DNA of 64,000 nucleotides from Microbispora hainanensis (GCF_006874475.1 NZ_VIRM01000018.1:62001-126000); one strand, 5' to 3'. Positions 41,945 through 50,953 are shown, counted from the first letter of the stretch. Program-made: numbers and translations. Notes: generated by a model from the sequence alone, not told the origin.

Positions 41945-42335
41945 GGGGCATCCGGCGGGCGCGGACGACGCGACGGCTGATCCGCCAGCCATGGTCGCCG
42001 CGCACGAGCGTGTCCTCGTAGGTCACGCTGCCCGTGGTCCCGTCGGCGTTGACCCCGAGGCCCTTCGAGATCGCTCGCGCCCCGCCGTCCGCCGCCTCGG
42101 TGACGACGATGTTGGTCACGTGATGGGCGACCGGGTTCCCCGCGCCCAGGGCGAGCGCGGCGTCGCGCAGCGCCGCGAGCCCGACGATCACTCCGCCACC
42201 GAGATCACCGACGTCGTAGACCACGTCGGGCACGAACACCTCGCGCAGGCCGTCGAAGTCCCCGCCGTCCGTGAGATGGCCGTGCAGGTTGATCAGGTCC
42301 GCGATGGCCGCGCGGTCGTCGGCAGTCAGGGTCAT
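41934..42335 (-). CDS. SnoaL-like protein
   Basis: A 133-residue NTF2-fold protein: DDRAAIADLINLHGHLTDGGDFDGL, VYDVGDLGGGVIVG, HHVTNIVVTEAADGG and a final strand RISRRVVRARRMP are typical of SnoaL_4-type polyketide cyclase/dehydratase-like proteins. ATG 42335 has GGAGG six bases upstream. It diverges from a TetR gene, and two GGGG-N4-CCCC operators lie in the shared promoter region. Confidence 0.87.
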   Translation of the reverse strand: MTLTADDRAAIADLINLHGHLTDGGDFDGLREVFVPDVVYDVGDLGGGVIVGLAALRDAALALGAGNPVAHHVTNIVVTEAADGGARAISKGLGVNADGTTGSVTYEDTLVRGDHGWRISRRVVRARRMPLTP

Positions 42336-42359
42336 CGTCCTCCGCCGTTCCGTCCAAGT

Positions 42360-42405
42360 GGGGAGCTCCCCGGTCAGGGCTGTTACCCCAAACGGGGAAC
42401 TCCCC
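42360..42405. promoter_or_regulatory. Twin palindromic operators in the SnoaL/TetR promoter region
   Basis: GGGGAGCTCCCC (42360-42371) is a perfect palindrome and GGGGAACTCCCC (42394-42405) differs by a central base. Their centres are 34 bases apart, about three helical turns on the same DNA face. They are probable sites for the TetR protein at 42445. Confidence 0.65.
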
Positions 42406-42444
42406 AGATAGCAAGAGAGCGGATAGCAAGAGAAGGGAGTGCGG

Positions 42445-43017
42445 ATGACATCGCACGATCCTGAGCCCGCGCCCCCCGGCCGTACGCGCAGGGCGGACGC
42501 CTCGCGCAACGCCGCACTGCTGCTCGCCGCCGCACGCGAGCTCGTCGCGGAGTCGGGGCCGGAGGTCGCGCTGGACGAGGTGGCGCGGCGGGCCGGCGTC
42601 GGCAACGCCACCCTGTATCGGCACTTCCCCACCCGCGCCGACCTGCTCGTCGCCGTGTACGCGGACGAGGTGGCGGAGTTGTGCCGCCCGTGCGCCGGCC
42701 CGTCCCCGGCCGACGCGCTCTTCTCCTGGCTGGACGCGTTCGTCGTGCACGTCGCGACGAAGCGGCCGCTCGCCTTAGCGGCCACGGAAGGTCCCACCGG
42801 CCGTCGCAGCGCGTTGTTCGACCAGTGGCACGCCTCGATCCGCGCCACCGCATCCGACCTGCTGCGGCGGGCGCAGGACGCCGGAGCCGTACGGCCCGGC
42901 GTCACCGTGACCGACCTGCTGGCCCTCGCCGGCGGCGCGGCACTCACCGGAACCGACGTGGCCCACGCCCGGCGGCTCACCGCGCTCCTGCGCAGCGGCC
43001 TGGAAGCCGGCGACTGA
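42445..43017 (+). CDS. TetR family regulator
   Basis: A 190-residue repressor. The N-terminal HTH is RNAALLLAAARELVAESGPE, then DEVARRAGVGNATLYRHFPTRADLL. The C-terminal domain (WLDAFVVHVATKRPLALAA, ALAGGAALTGTDVAHARRLTALL) matches the SCO4008-like C-terminal type often annotated for TetR genes next to SnoaL or reductase genes. ATG 42445 is preferred (GGAG five bases upstream). It most likely controls the divergent SnoaL-like gene. Confidence 0.9.
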   Translation: MTSHDPEPAPPGRTRRADASRNAALLLAAARELVAESGPEVALDEVARRAGVGNATLYRHFPTRADLLVAVYADEVAELCRPCAGPSPADALFSWLDAFVVHVATKRPLALAATEGPTGRRSALFDQWHASIRATASDLLRRAQDAGAVRPGVTVTDLLALAGGAALTGTDVAHARRLTALLRSGLEAGD

Positions 43018-43052
43018 GGGTTCGGCTCCTCGGGCGGGAACGGGTCTGGCGA

Positions 43053-43068
43053 AAAGTGATATCACTTT
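43053..43068. promoter_or_regulatory. 16-bp perfect palindrome upstream of the SPFH operon
   Basis: AAAGTGATATCACTTT is fully self-complementary and sits 33 bases before the SPFH start. A -10-like TAGTGT follows. A ribbon-helix-helix protein is encoded in the same operon and is a candidate for binding here. Confidence 0.6.
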
Positions 43069-43100
43069 GCTAGTGTCGTGCTAGACACCGAGGAGAAGAG

Positions 43101-44027
43101 ATGACAGACCTGCAGATCTCCGTCGACATGCCGGCCCCCCAGACCCACGAGCGGACGGCGTGGGCGACAGCCGGGTGGCCGCTGCTGGTCCTGGCCCTGA
43201 TCGGCCTGCTGAGCCCGTTCGCGCTGATCCCGATAGGAGCCGTCGTCGCGGCCGGCGGCAGCGGCGGCACGGGGGCGGCGCTGATCATCGCCGGGGTGCT
43301 GCTCCTCCTGGCGGCCGTCGTGGTCCTCACCGGGCTCACCGCGGTCGCCCCCGGCGAGGCGCGCGTGATCCAGCTGCTCGGCCGCTACGTGGGCACGGTC
43401 CGCACGCCCGGCCTCCGGTTCGTCGCTCCCTTCACCCAGAAGCGCCGGGTGTCGACCCGGATCCGCAACCACGAGACCGACATCACCAAGGTCAACGACG
43501 CCGACGGCAACCCGATCGAGATGGCAGCCGTGGTCGTGTGGCAGGTCGAGGACACCGCGAAGGCCGTCTTCGAGGTCGACGAATTCGTGGAGTTCGTCGC
43601 GTTCCAGACCGAGACCGCGGTGCGTCACATCGCCGGCAGCTACCCGTACGACGGGCACGACGACATGCTGTCCCTGCGGCAGAACGCCGAGGAGATCACC
43701 GGCCGCCTGTCGGCCGAGATCCAGGCCCGGGTGGCCTCCGCCGGGGTCAAGGTCATCGAGTCGCGCATCACCCGCCTGGCGTACGCCCCCGAGATCGCGC
43801 AGGCGATGCTCCGCCGCCAGCAGGCCGGAGCGATCGTCGCGGCCCGCCAGCGCATCGTGGACGGCGCGGTCGGCATGGTCGAGGCCGCCCTGGCCCGCCT
43901 CGACGAGCACGACGTGATCGAGCTCGACGAGGAGCGCAAGGCCACCATGGTCAGCAACCTGCTCGTCGTCCTGTGCGGCGACCGCGACGTGCAGCCCGTG
44001 GTGAACACCGGCTCCCTGTACCACTAG
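43101..44027 (+). CDS. SPFH/band 7 domain membrane protein
   Basis: A 308-residue protein with two N-terminal hydrophobic helices ([36 protein letters not shown]) and a long cytoplasmic SPFH domain: [44 protein letters not shown], and a helical C-terminal arm with [21 protein letters not shown] proteins build membrane scaffolds and affect proteostasis. The next gene is an RHH DNA-binding protein starting four bases on. GGAG lies 7 bases before the start. Confidence 0.9.
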   Translation: MTDLQISVDMPAPQTHERTAWATAGWPLLVLALIGLLSPFALIPIGAVVAAGGSGGTGAALIIAGVLLLLAAVVVLTGLTAVAPGEARVIQLLGRYVGTVRTPGLRFVAPFTQKRRVSTRIRNHETDITKVNDADGNPIEMAAVVVWQVEDTAKAVFEVDEFVEFVAFQTETAVRHIAGSYPYDGHDDMLSLRQNAEEITGRLSAEIQARVASAGVKVIESRITRLAYAPEIAQAMLRRQQAGAIVAARQRIVDGAVGMVEAALARLDEHDVIELDEERKATMVSNLLVVLCGDRDVQPVVNTGSLYH

Positions 44028-44030
44028 ACC

Positions 44031-44288
44031 GTGGCGACCGAGAGAAAGAGCATCCTGCTCAGGCTGGACCCGGCGGTGCACGACGCGCTGGCCCGCTGGG
44101 CCGGCGACGAACTACGCAGCACCAACGCCCAGATCGAGTTCCTGCTGCGCCGGGCGCTGTCGGAGGCGGGACGGCTGCCCGGCAACGCCGGTCGCATCCC
44201 CCGGCGCGGCAGGCCCGCCAAGAAGGAGGCCCCGCCTCCGGAGACTCCCACCGCCGATCCGCCCGCCGCCGATCCACACGACGACTGA
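44031..44288 (+). CDS. Ribbon-helix-helix (Arc-type) protein
   Basis: An 85-residue protein whose first 50 residues match the Arc/MetJ fold: RKSILLRLDPAVHDALARWAGDELRSTNAQIEFLLRRAL, where the first strand binds DNA and the helices dimerise. The rest is a basic and Pro-rich tail (RRGRPAKKEAPPPETP). The GTG start follows the SPFH stop by three bases. Frequent pairing of SPFH and RHH genes suggests a linked regulator rather than a toxin-antitoxin pair, since no toxin-like gene is present. Confidence 0.87.
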   Translation: MATERKSILLRLDPAVHDALARWAGDELRSTNAQIEFLLRRALSEAGRLPGNAGRIPRRGRPAKKEAPPPETPTADPPAADPHDD

Positions 44289-44303
44289 GAGGAAGGCAGC
44301 TCC

Positions 44304-44930
44304 GTGGACGTTCCCCGCTCCCTGACGGCTCAGCTCTACCTGCTGGCCTACGACCCCCGCAAGGAGCGGGTGGTGACGAACTTCCGCTTCCCCTACCTGC
44401 TGCGCGCCGCCGCGCTCACCGACCTGCTGCTGGCCGGCCGGATCGCCGACGACGGCGGCAAGGTGCGCGTGGTGACGGAGGAACGGCTCGCCGACCCGGT
44501 CCTCGACGGCCTGCTTCAGCAGATCGCCCGGTCGGGGCCCCGGCCGTGGCGGCACTGGATCGGCAAGGACGCCCGCGCGACGGTCCGGGCGGTCCGCGAC
44601 GAACTCGAGACGGGACGCTGGGTCAGGGTCGAGCTGCGCCAGCCCTTCCTCGTCTTCAACAGGAGCCACGTCCGCGTACGCGACCCCCGTGTGGTGAAAC
44701 GACTCACGACGCAGGTCTCCGCCGCTCTCACCGGCCCGGTCTCCCGGGTCGGGGACCGGGAGGCCGCCCTCATCGGCCTGGCCGCGGCGGCGGAGCTCGG
44801 GACGATCCTCCCGCGCGCCAGGCGGCGGGCGCACAAGCAGCGCATCGCCCTGCTGTCCGAACGCGGCGGCCCGGCGACCCCGGCCCTTCGCAAGGTCATC
44901 CAGCAGGCCCAGGCCATGAGCGGTGGCTGA
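44304..44930 (+). CDS. GPP34 (Golgi phosphoprotein 3) family protein
   Basis: A 208-residue protein of the GOLPH3/VPS74-like fold: TAQLYLLAYDPRKERVVTNF, PYLLRAAALTDLLLAGRIADDG, then PRPWRHWIGKDARATVRAVRDEL. In eukaryotes this family binds PI4P on Golgi membranes; in bacteria the role is unknown, though peripheral membrane binding is expected. It is coupled to the SPFH-RHH pair with a 15-base gap, which would fit a membrane-organisation module. Confidence 0.88.
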   Translation: MDVPRSLTAQLYLLAYDPRKERVVTNFRFPYLLRAAALTDLLLAGRIADDGGKVRVVTEERLADPVLDGLLQQIARSGPRPWRHWIGKDARATVRAVRDELETGRWVRVELRQPFLVFNRSHVRVRDPRVVKRLTTQVSAALTGPVSRVGDREAALIGLAAAAELGTILPRARRRAHKQRIALLSERGGPATPALRKVIQQAQAMSGG

Positions 44931-45121
44931 GGGGCGGGCCGCATGGTGCCGTCTGCCGTGGGTTCTGCCGGGGGGTTTGCCGTGGGGTTTGCCGATCCGG
45001 CAACAGGATGCGGACGAATGGCCAGGTCGGCGGGATGATCGGTGGCAGCTCTCGCGGAGCGGACGAGGCCCGGAACCAGGAGCACCGCCGCCGGCAGGAG
45101 CACGCCACCTGGAGGAAACGC

Positions 45122-46105
45122 ATGTCGCACCACGTCCCAGAGATCACGCATCGTACGGTGTCCGTGCCGGGCGGCCGGATCCATGTCGCGGAGCAGGGCA
45201 TCGGACCGCTGGTGCTGCTCGTCCACGGCTTTCCGGAGTCGTGGTACTCCTGGCGCCATCAGCTTCCGGCGCTCGCGCAGGCCGGATATCGGGCCGTCGC
45301 GCTCGACGTCCGCGGCTACGGCCGATCCTCGAAGCCGGCCGCGGTGGACGGCTACCGGATGCTCGCCCTGGTGGAGGACGACGTCGCGCTGGTGCACGCC
45401 CTGGGCGAGGAGTCCGCGGTGATCATCGGTCATGACTGGGGCTCGAACATCGCGGCGACGTCCGCCCTGCTGCACCCCGAGGTGTTCCGCGCGGTGGGGC
45501 TGCTGAGCGTGCCCTACGCGCCGCCCGGCGGCCCCCGTCCCACCGACGTCTTCGCCCGGATGGGCGGTGACCAGGAGTTCTACATCTCCTATTTCCAGGA
45601 GCCGGGCCGTGCCGAGGCCGAGATCGAACCCGACGTGCGGGGCTGGCTCGCGGGCCTTTACGCGGCGCTGTCCGGCGACACCATGCCCGGCCCCGACGCT
45701 CCCGACCCGCACTTCGTCGGCCCCGGGGCGACGCTGCGCGATCGGTTCCCCGGCGGGCCGCTGCCGTCCTGGCTCACGGAGGAGGACCTGGAGGCGTACG
45801 CCGGGGAGTTCGAACGCACCGGCATGACCGGCGCGCTCAACCGCTACCGCACCATGGACCGCGACTGGGAGGACCTCGCCGGTTTCCACGGCGCCCCCAT
45901 CAAGCAGCCCTCCCTGTTCATCGGCGGCAGTCTGGACGCCTCCGTGACCTGGATGGCCGGCGCGATCGACGCCTTCCCGGATACCCTTCCCGGGCTGGTC
46001 TCCTCCCACCTGCTGGACGGCTGCGGCCACTGGGTCCAGCAGGAACGTCCCGACGAGGTCAACCGGCTCCTGACCGAATGGCTCGACGCCCTGCCCACCG
46101 CGTGA
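45122..46105 (+). CDS. Alpha/beta hydrolase, epoxide hydrolase-like
   Basis: A 327-residue cytoplasmic hydrolase: LVLLVHGFPESWYSWRHQLP is the HGFP oxyanion motif, ALDVRGYGRSSKP matches the epoxide hydrolase DxRGYGxS motif, and VIIGHDWGSNIAA is the nucleophile Asp in GHDWG. The cap (about 140-240) has the expected Tyr in FYISYF, and the acid/His end is FIGGSLD and DGCGHWVQQERP. GGAGGAAACGC precedes the ATG. It would open epoxides to diols. The 191 bases upstream contain short GTTTGCCGTGGG repeats without obvious function. Confidence 0.93.
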   Translation: MSHHVPEITHRTVSVPGGRIHVAEQGIGPLVLLVHGFPESWYSWRHQLPALAQAGYRAVALDVRGYGRSSKPAAVDGYRMLALVEDDVALVHALGEESAVIIGHDWGSNIAATSALLHPEVFRAVGLLSVPYAPPGGPRPTDVFARMGGDQEFYISYFQEPGRAEAEIEPDVRGWLAGLYAALSGDTMPGPDAPDPHFVGPGATLRDRFPGGPLPSWLTEEDLEAYAGEFERTGMTGALNRYRTMDRDWEDLAGFHGAPIKQPSLFIGGSLDASVTWMAGAIDAFPDTLPGLVSSHLLDGCGHWVQQERPDEVNRLLTEWLDALPTA

Positions 46106-46136
46106 GGACACGCTCGGCCCGCGCCGCCGGACCTGT

Positions 46137-46802
46137 TCACCCGCCGCAGGTGCGGAGCATGTTGAGCAGGGCGACCCTCTCCTTGCGGGTCACGAAGAGC
46201 CGGTAGTGGTGCTTCACCGAGATCCACGAGGTCGCGTAGCGGCACCAGTAGGCGCGGCGCGGCGGACGCCAGCTCTGCGGTCCCTGGCCTCCCTTGGCGA
46301 TGTTGACGGAGTGGCTCACCACGACCAGCTCGGGGCGGCTCACGTCGTTGGCGAACGCGCGCCGCTTCGCCTGGCTCCATCTCTTCGCGCCGGAGCGCCA
46401 GGCGTACGCCAGGGGCACGACGTGGTCGACGTCGATCTGCTTCACGCTCTTCAGCACCTTGCCGTCGTACGGGCTGTGCCAGACGCCCTTCACGGCCTGA
46501 CACGCCCCGTTCCTCCGTACACCCCGGCCCTGGCGGGCGAGAACCAGCTCTCGTGCGTCGCACTCCCCCTTGTGGTGCGCCCATCGCGGCTGGAACCGCC
46601 GGTGGCTGTAACCGCGCAGCGACAACGGCTTGGCCACCTTCAGATCCGCCAGCATGCGGCGGGCCGACGCCCCCGGGTGCGCCCGGCCGCGGGCGTCGGC
46701 GGCGGCCTGCGGGGCGACCGCGACAGCGGTGATCGGGAGGACGGCCAGGGAGAGAGCGGCGGCCTGGAGGGTGCGAGGTACGGAGATCATGCGTTCAGCC
46801 AT
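46137..46802 (-). CDS. Secreted HNH endonuclease
   Basis: A 221-residue protein with a signal peptide (ALSLAVLPITAVAVAPQAAA) and an extracytoplasmic HNH-type nuclease domain: Cys-rich segments (KGECDARELVLARQGRG, NGACQAVKGVWHSPYDGK), then IDVDHVVPLAYAWRSGA, containing the His-Val-Val-Pro of the catalytic beta-beta-alpha finger, and SHSVNIAKGGQGPQSWRPP with the Asn/His. Such secreted nucleases are common in actinomycetes and are thought to degrade external DNA. ATG 46802 follows GGGAGGG. Confidence 0.9.
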   Translation of the reverse strand: MAERMISVPRTLQAAALSLAVLPITAVAVAPQAAADARGRAHPGASARRMLADLKVAKPLSLRGYSHRRFQPRWAHHKGECDARELVLARQGRGVRRNGACQAVKGVWHSPYDGKVLKSVKQIDVDHVVPLAYAWRSGAKRWSQAKRRAFANDVSRPELVVVSHSVNIAKGGQGPQSWRPPRRAYWCRYATSWISVKHHYRLFVTRKERVALLNMLRTCGG

Positions 46803-46923
46803 ATCAGTCCCTCCCCGTGGCGCGTGACGATATGCGTGGGGCACCGGGGATCTTCGGGGAATGTCCGGCGATCGCCGATGGTTCCAAGCCCACGGAAGTT
46901 GAACATTCAATTAGGAGGCGGCC

Positions 46924-47913
46924 ATGCCCGCTGTCACCGCCGACACCCTGACGCTGCCCCGCGTCGCCGCACCGGATCCCGCCGTCGCGGCACCCCGCCC
47001 CGTTCGCTCGGTGACGACCGCGCCCAGCGGCTTCGAGGGCGAGGGCTTCCCCGTACGGCGCGCCTTCGCCGGAGTGCCGCAGCAGGTGCTGGACCCGTTC
47101 ATCCACATGGACCAGATGGGCGAGGTGGAATACGCCCCCGGCGAGCCGAAGGGCACGCCGTGGCACCCGCACCGCGGTTTCGAGACCGTCACCTACATCA
47201 TCGACGGCGTCTTCGAGCACCAGGACTCCAACGGGGGCGGCGGCACCATCACCAACGGCGACACCCAGTGGATGACCGCCGGGGCCGGCCTGCTGCACAT
47301 CGAGAAGCCGCCGGAGCACCTGGTGGTCTCGGGCGGGCTCTTCCACGGCATCCAGCTCTGGGTGAACCTTCCTCGCGCGCACAAGTTCCACCTGCCCCGC
47401 TACCAGGACATCCGGGGGCGCGAGGCGGCGCTGCTGGCCTCGTCCGACGGCGGCGCGCTGCTGCGCGTGATCGCCGGGGACCTGGACGGGCACGCCGGCC
47501 CGGGCGTCACGTTCACCCCGATCACGATGGTGCACGCCACCGTCAGCCCCGGCGCCCGGCTCGACCTGCCGTGGAACCCGGAGTTCAACGCCCTCGCCTA
47601 CGTGCTGGCCGGTCAGGGCACCGTGGGCGACGAGCGGCGGCCGGTCCGCAAGGGGCAGCTCGCCGTCTTCGGCCCCGGCGGGTCGCTCACCCTCGCGGCG
47701 GACACCGCCCAGCCGCAGGCCGAGCCCAATCTGGAGGTGCTGCTGCTCGGCGGGCGGCCGATCCGTGAGCCGGTCGTGCACTACGGGCCGTTCGTGATGA
47801 ACACCCGCGCCGAGATCCTCCAGGCGATGGAGGACTACCAGGCGGGCCGCCTGGGCGTCATCCCCGCCGAGCGGGTTCCGCACGCCGACGGACCCCTGAC
47901 CACGACGGACTGA
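46924..47913 (+). CDS. Pirin family protein
   Basis: A 329-residue bicupin protein: FIHMDQMGEVEYAPGEPKGTPWHPHRGFETVTYIIDGVFEHQDSNGG includes the metal ligands in HPHRGFE and FEHQD. Further segments are MTAGAGLLHIEKPP and HGIQLWVNLPRAHKF. The C-terminal domain has DLPWNPEFNALAYVLAGQG. Pirins have quercetinase-like or redox-related activities. It sits alone, with a terminator following. Confidence 0.93.
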   Translation: MPAVTADTLTLPRVAAPDPAVAAPRPVRSVTTAPSGFEGEGFPVRRAFAGVPQQVLDPFIHMDQMGEVEYAPGEPKGTPWHPHRGFETVTYIIDGVFEHQDSNGGGGTITNGDTQWMTAGAGLLHIEKPPEHLVVSGGLFHGIQLWVNLPRAHKFHLPRYQDIRGREAALLASSDGGALLRVIAGDLDGHAGPGVTFTPITMVHATVSPGARLDLPWNPEFNALAYVLAGQGTVGDERRPVRKGQLAVFGPGGSLTLAADTAQPQAEPNLEVLLLGGRPIREPVVHYGPFVMNTRAEILQAMEDYQAGRLGVIPAERVPHADGPLTTTD

Positions 47914-47919
47914 CCCCCA

Positions 47920-48012
47920 CCGGCGCCCGCCGACCGCGCGGGCGCCGGTAGAAGGCCGGCCGAGGAGCGTGCCGGGCACGCTAGCGCGCCCACCCGCCGC
48001 TCGGCCGGCCTT
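47920..48012. terminator. Compound bidirectional terminator between pirin and TetR genes
   Basis: Two hairpins follow each other: CCGGCGCCCGC/GCGGGCGCCGG (47920-47948), then AAGGCCGGCCGAG/CTCGGCCGGCCTT (47952-48012), with an internal AGCGTGC/GCACGCT hairpin (47966-47982). It ends the two convergent genes on both sides. Confidence 0.85.
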
Positions 48013-48038
48013 ACGCGGCGGAGCCGCGATTTCCGCCG

Positions 48039-48620
48039 TCACTCCGTCCCGAGCCGCCCGCTGATCGTGCGCAGCGCTTCGAGGAGATCGCGGGCCGACG
48101 GGGCCTGCTCGGGATCGACGAGCCACTGGGACGCCATGCCGCCGAGCAGCGCCTGATAGAACGCGCCTACGGCCATGGCCTTGCGTTCGTCCGCCGCCGG
48201 ATCCAGATGTTCGAAGATCGACGCCAGGCCCAGCTTCGCCTGCCGGTTGGCGGCGGCGAACGCCGCGCGCAGCTCCGGCTGCCGGTCCATCTGGGCGATG
48301 AGCTCGAACTGGATGGCCCACAGCGGCCTCATCGCGGCGAACGACTCGATGATCCGCGTCCAGGTCGCCTCGAATCGCTGCACGGGCGAGCCGTCGAGTG
48401 ACGCGTCCGCGGCCAGGGTCTGCTCGATCTCCTTTCCCCATTCCTCCATCGCCTCGATGAGGGCCGCGTCGAGCAGGGCCTTCGTCGATCTGAAGTGATA
48501 GCCGATGGCGGCGAGGCTCGTGCCGGCGGCCGCCGCGATGTCACGCGCGGTGGTGCCGGAGTATCCCTTCTCCATCAGGCACCGCTTGGCGCCCGCGAGC
48601 AGATCTTCCCGGTTTCCCAT
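48039..48620 (-). CDS. TetR family regulator
   Basis: A 193-residue repressor with HTH NREDLLAGAKRCLMEKGYSGTTARDIAAAAGTSLAAIGYHF and a C-terminal TetR domain (AMRPLWAIQFELIAQMDRQPEL, AVGAFYQALLGGMASQWLVDP). It diverges from the FAD monooxygenase, and an AATGTC-N3-GACATT palindrome lies between the two. Confidence 0.92.
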   Translation of the reverse strand: MGNREDLLAGAKRCLMEKGYSGTTARDIAAAAGTSLAAIGYHFRSTKALLDAALIEAMEEWGKEIEQTLAADASLDGSPVQRFEATWTRIIESFAAMRPLWAIQFELIAQMDRQPELRAAFAAANRQAKLGLASIFEHLDPAADERKAMAVGAFYQALLGGMASQWLVDPEQAPSARDLLEALRTISGRLGTE

Positions 48621-48648
48621 GCTCAGAGCCTAGCGTACGGTTCATACA

Positions 48649-48663
48649 AATGTCTTGGACATT
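48649..48663. promoter_or_regulatory. Predicted TetR operator
   Basis: AATGTC-TTG-GACATT is a perfect 6-bp inverted repeat 42 bases before the monooxygenase start. A -35-like TAGACA (48669-48674) and -10-like TACAGT, 17 bases apart, lie downstream of it. Confidence 0.6.
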
Positions 48664-48704
48664 CGTGCTAGACAGGCGATTAAGACGCTTGTACAGTTCC
48701 TGGC

Positions 48705-49913
48705 ATGACGAACATCCTGATCTCCGGCGGAAGCGTCGCCGGGCTGACGCTGGCGTACTGGCTCCGCGAGCACGGCTTCGCGGTGACCGTCGTCGAACGC
48801 GCGTCCTCCCTTCGGGACGGCGGCTACAAGATCGACATCCGGGGGGCGGCACTCGACGTCGTCGCCCGCATGGGCCTGCTCGACGAGGTGCGGCGGCACA
48901 GCACGGACATGCGGGTCGCGCGTTTCGTCGACGCGCGGGGCCGGCAGATCGGCACGATGAGCGCGCAGTTGTTCGGCGGCCGCGAGGGCGACGACGTCGA
49001 GATCATGCGCGGCGACCTCACCCGGCTCCTGCACGCGGCGGCCGGAGACGGCGTCGAGTACGTCTTCGACGACTCCATCACCGCCCTGCGGGAAACCCCC
49101 GAAGGGGTGCACGTCACCTTCGCGGACAGCGCCCCGCGTACGTTCGACGTGGTGGTGGGGGCCGACGGCCTGCACTCGAACGTGCGCGCGCTGGCCTTCG
49201 GCGAGGAGTCGCAGTTCGTCCACGACCTCGGGCACTACATCTCGATCTTCACCGTGCCGAACCACCTCGGCCTGGACCGCACCGAGATGATGCATCCGGC
49301 GCCGGGCAGGAGCACCGGGATGTACAGCACGGCGCGCGGCGACGACGCCAAGGCGATGTTCCTGTTCTCCTCGCCGCCGCTGGAGTATGACCGGCGGGAC
49401 CCCGCCCAGCAGAAGAAGCTGCTCGCCGGCCTCTTCTCCGGCCAGGGCTGGGAGGTTCCGCGCCTCCTCGACGCCATGGAGGACGCGCCGGACTTCTATC
49501 TCGACTCGATCAGCCAGGTGCGCATGGACCACTGGTCGTCGGGCCGGGTGGCGCTCGTGGGCGACGCGGCCTACTCGGCCTCGCCGGCGTCCGGTCAGGG
49601 CACCAGCCTGGCCCTGGTGGGCGCCTACGTCCTCGCGGGCTGCCTCGCCGAGGCGGCGGGAGACCACGCCGCCGCCTTCGCCGCGTACGAGCACGAGCTG
49701 CGGCACTTCGTGGAGGAGAACCAGAAGCTCGCCGCGGGCAACCTCAAGGGCATGGTGCTGAAGTCCGCGGCGCAGATCCGGTTCCAGATGCTGATGCTGC
49801 GGCTGATGCCGCACCTGCCGGGGAAGAACCGCATGATCGAGCGGGTCACCGAGCCGATCCGCAAGGCCGCGACCGCGATCACGATCAGGGACTACCGGAC
49901 CCCGGCCGCGTAG
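48705..49913 (+). CDS. FAD-dependent monooxygenase (UbiH/TetX-like)
   Basis: A 402-residue flavoprotein: NILISGGSVAGLTLAYWLREHGFAVTVVERA is the N-terminal GxGxxG FAD fold, DVVVGADGLHSNVRALAF the second conserved DG motif and VALVGDAAYSASPASGQGTSLALVGAY the GD motif contacting FAD. It belongs to the aromatic-hydroxylase/TetX group and would hydroxylate an aromatic or antibiotic-like substrate. It is under the divergent TetR gene with a visible operator. Confidence 0.94.
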   Translation: MTNILISGGSVAGLTLAYWLREHGFAVTVVERASSLRDGGYKIDIRGAALDVVARMGLLDEVRRHSTDMRVARFVDARGRQIGTMSAQLFGGREGDDVEIMRGDLTRLLHAAAGDGVEYVFDDSITALRETPEGVHVTFADSAPRTFDVVVGADGLHSNVRALAFGEESQFVHDLGHYISIFTVPNHLGLDRTEMMHPAPGRSTGMYSTARGDDAKAMFLFSSPPLEYDRRDPAQQKKLLAGLFSGQGWEVPRLLDAMEDAPDFYLDSISQVRMDHWSSGRVALVGDAAYSASPASGQGTSLALVGAYVLAGCLAEAAGDHAAAFAAYEHELRHFVEENQKLAAGNLKGMVLKSAAQIRFQMLMLRLMPHLPGKNRMIERVTEPIRKAATAITIRDYRTPAA

Positions 49914-49964
49914 CCACCCGCACGCATCCGCAACATTTCCGGGTTGTCCGGCATCTCACCCCAC

Positions 49965-50879
49965 ATGAGACTGCGCACGGTTCTCGCGACACTCCTCCTG
50001 ACCGCCGTACCGCTGGGCGGGCAGCCCGCGGCGGCCGCCGCACCGGTCACGATCGCGTACGCCCGGTGGACCCAGACCTGGGAACTGGTGCTGACCAACG
50101 GAGCCGTGGTGAAGGTGCCGGAAGCGCTCGCCGTGGCGCCCCCCGACGCGGTCAACCCCGGGGTGCGGGCCGCGTTCCTGGTCAGCGGGGACGGCCGGCA
50201 CTTCTTCTACTTCCGCAAGTCGGACGGCCGGTTCGCCGAGCGGACCCCGCACGGCAGGGAACATGTGATCCGGAAGCTCACGGTGTACACGACCGGCGAA
50301 GAATGGCCCTCGGTGTCGTACGACGGCGGTTTCGTGGTCACCGAAACCTCGGCGCCGGGCCTGGGGGCCCTGATCGACCTGCGGAAGGGCAAGAGCCTGC
50401 CGCTGCCCGGAAAGACGGACATGTGGAGCTTCGCGGGATTCAGCCCGGACGGCGAGCGGCTGCTGATGCAAGGGGGCGAAGACGGCCGGATGACGGTGTT
50501 CGACCGGGGGCTGCGCATCTGCCTGCGGTCGAAGACGCGGCTGTGGGCGACGGCCCTGGCGAACGACCACGTGACGGCGGCCGAGCCCCTCGGCTCGTGG
50601 CCGAAGTCGCGCAAGCTGCGCCTGGTCGACCTGCGCACCGGCAAGGCGAGCGGCACCGTGACCGTGCGGCTCCCCCGCGGGCAGCAGATCGACGACCTCG
50701 GCTTCGACAAGGCGGGACACCTGATCGTCCGGTCGAAGACCAAAACCGGGGTGACGGTCTACCGGGTCTCGAAGACGACCGGCGCGGTGACGCCGCTGCG
50801 GACGCTGGTCAGGCCCGACGCGAAGATCTGGGTGCTCCCCGGGGACGACGAATACGAGCCGTGGACGGAGAAGAAGTGA
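49965..50879 (+). CDS. Secreted beta-propeller-like hypothetical protein
   Basis: A 304-residue product with a signal peptide (VLATLLLTAVPLGGQPAAAA) and repeated strand-turn units (FFYFRKSDGRFAE, EWPSVSYDGGFVV, SFAGFSPDGERLLMQGG, DLGFDKAGHLIVRSK) that suggest a WD40/TolB-like propeller. The function is unknown. ATG 49965 is used; a TTG at 49944 is less likely. A second secreted propeller gene follows 74 bases later. Confidence 0.75.
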   Translation: MRLRTVLATLLLTAVPLGGQPAAAAAPVTIAYARWTQTWELVLTNGAVVKVPEALAVAPPDAVNPGVRAAFLVSGDGRHFFYFRKSDGRFAERTPHGREHVIRKLTVYTTGEEWPSVSYDGGFVVTETSAPGLGALIDLRKGKSLPLPGKTDMWSFAGFSPDGERLLMQGGEDGRMTVFDRGLRICLRSKTRLWATALANDHVTAAEPLGSWPKSRKLRLVDLRTGKASGTVTVRLPRGQQIDDLGFDKAGHLIVRSKTKTGVTVYRVSKTTGAVTPLRTLVRPDAKIWVLPGDDEYEPWTEKK

Positions 50880-50953
50880 CTCCGGCCCTTCCGCGACGTG
50901 TGAACGGCTCCCTTCGGTCAAACGTCGTACTGGTGAGCGGAAGGGGAAGCATC

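Noticed and set aside
44031-44930. RHH gene as antitoxin of a toxin-antitoxin pair
   Set aside because: The next gene is a GPP34 family protein and the previous one an SPFH protein; neither resembles a known toxin.
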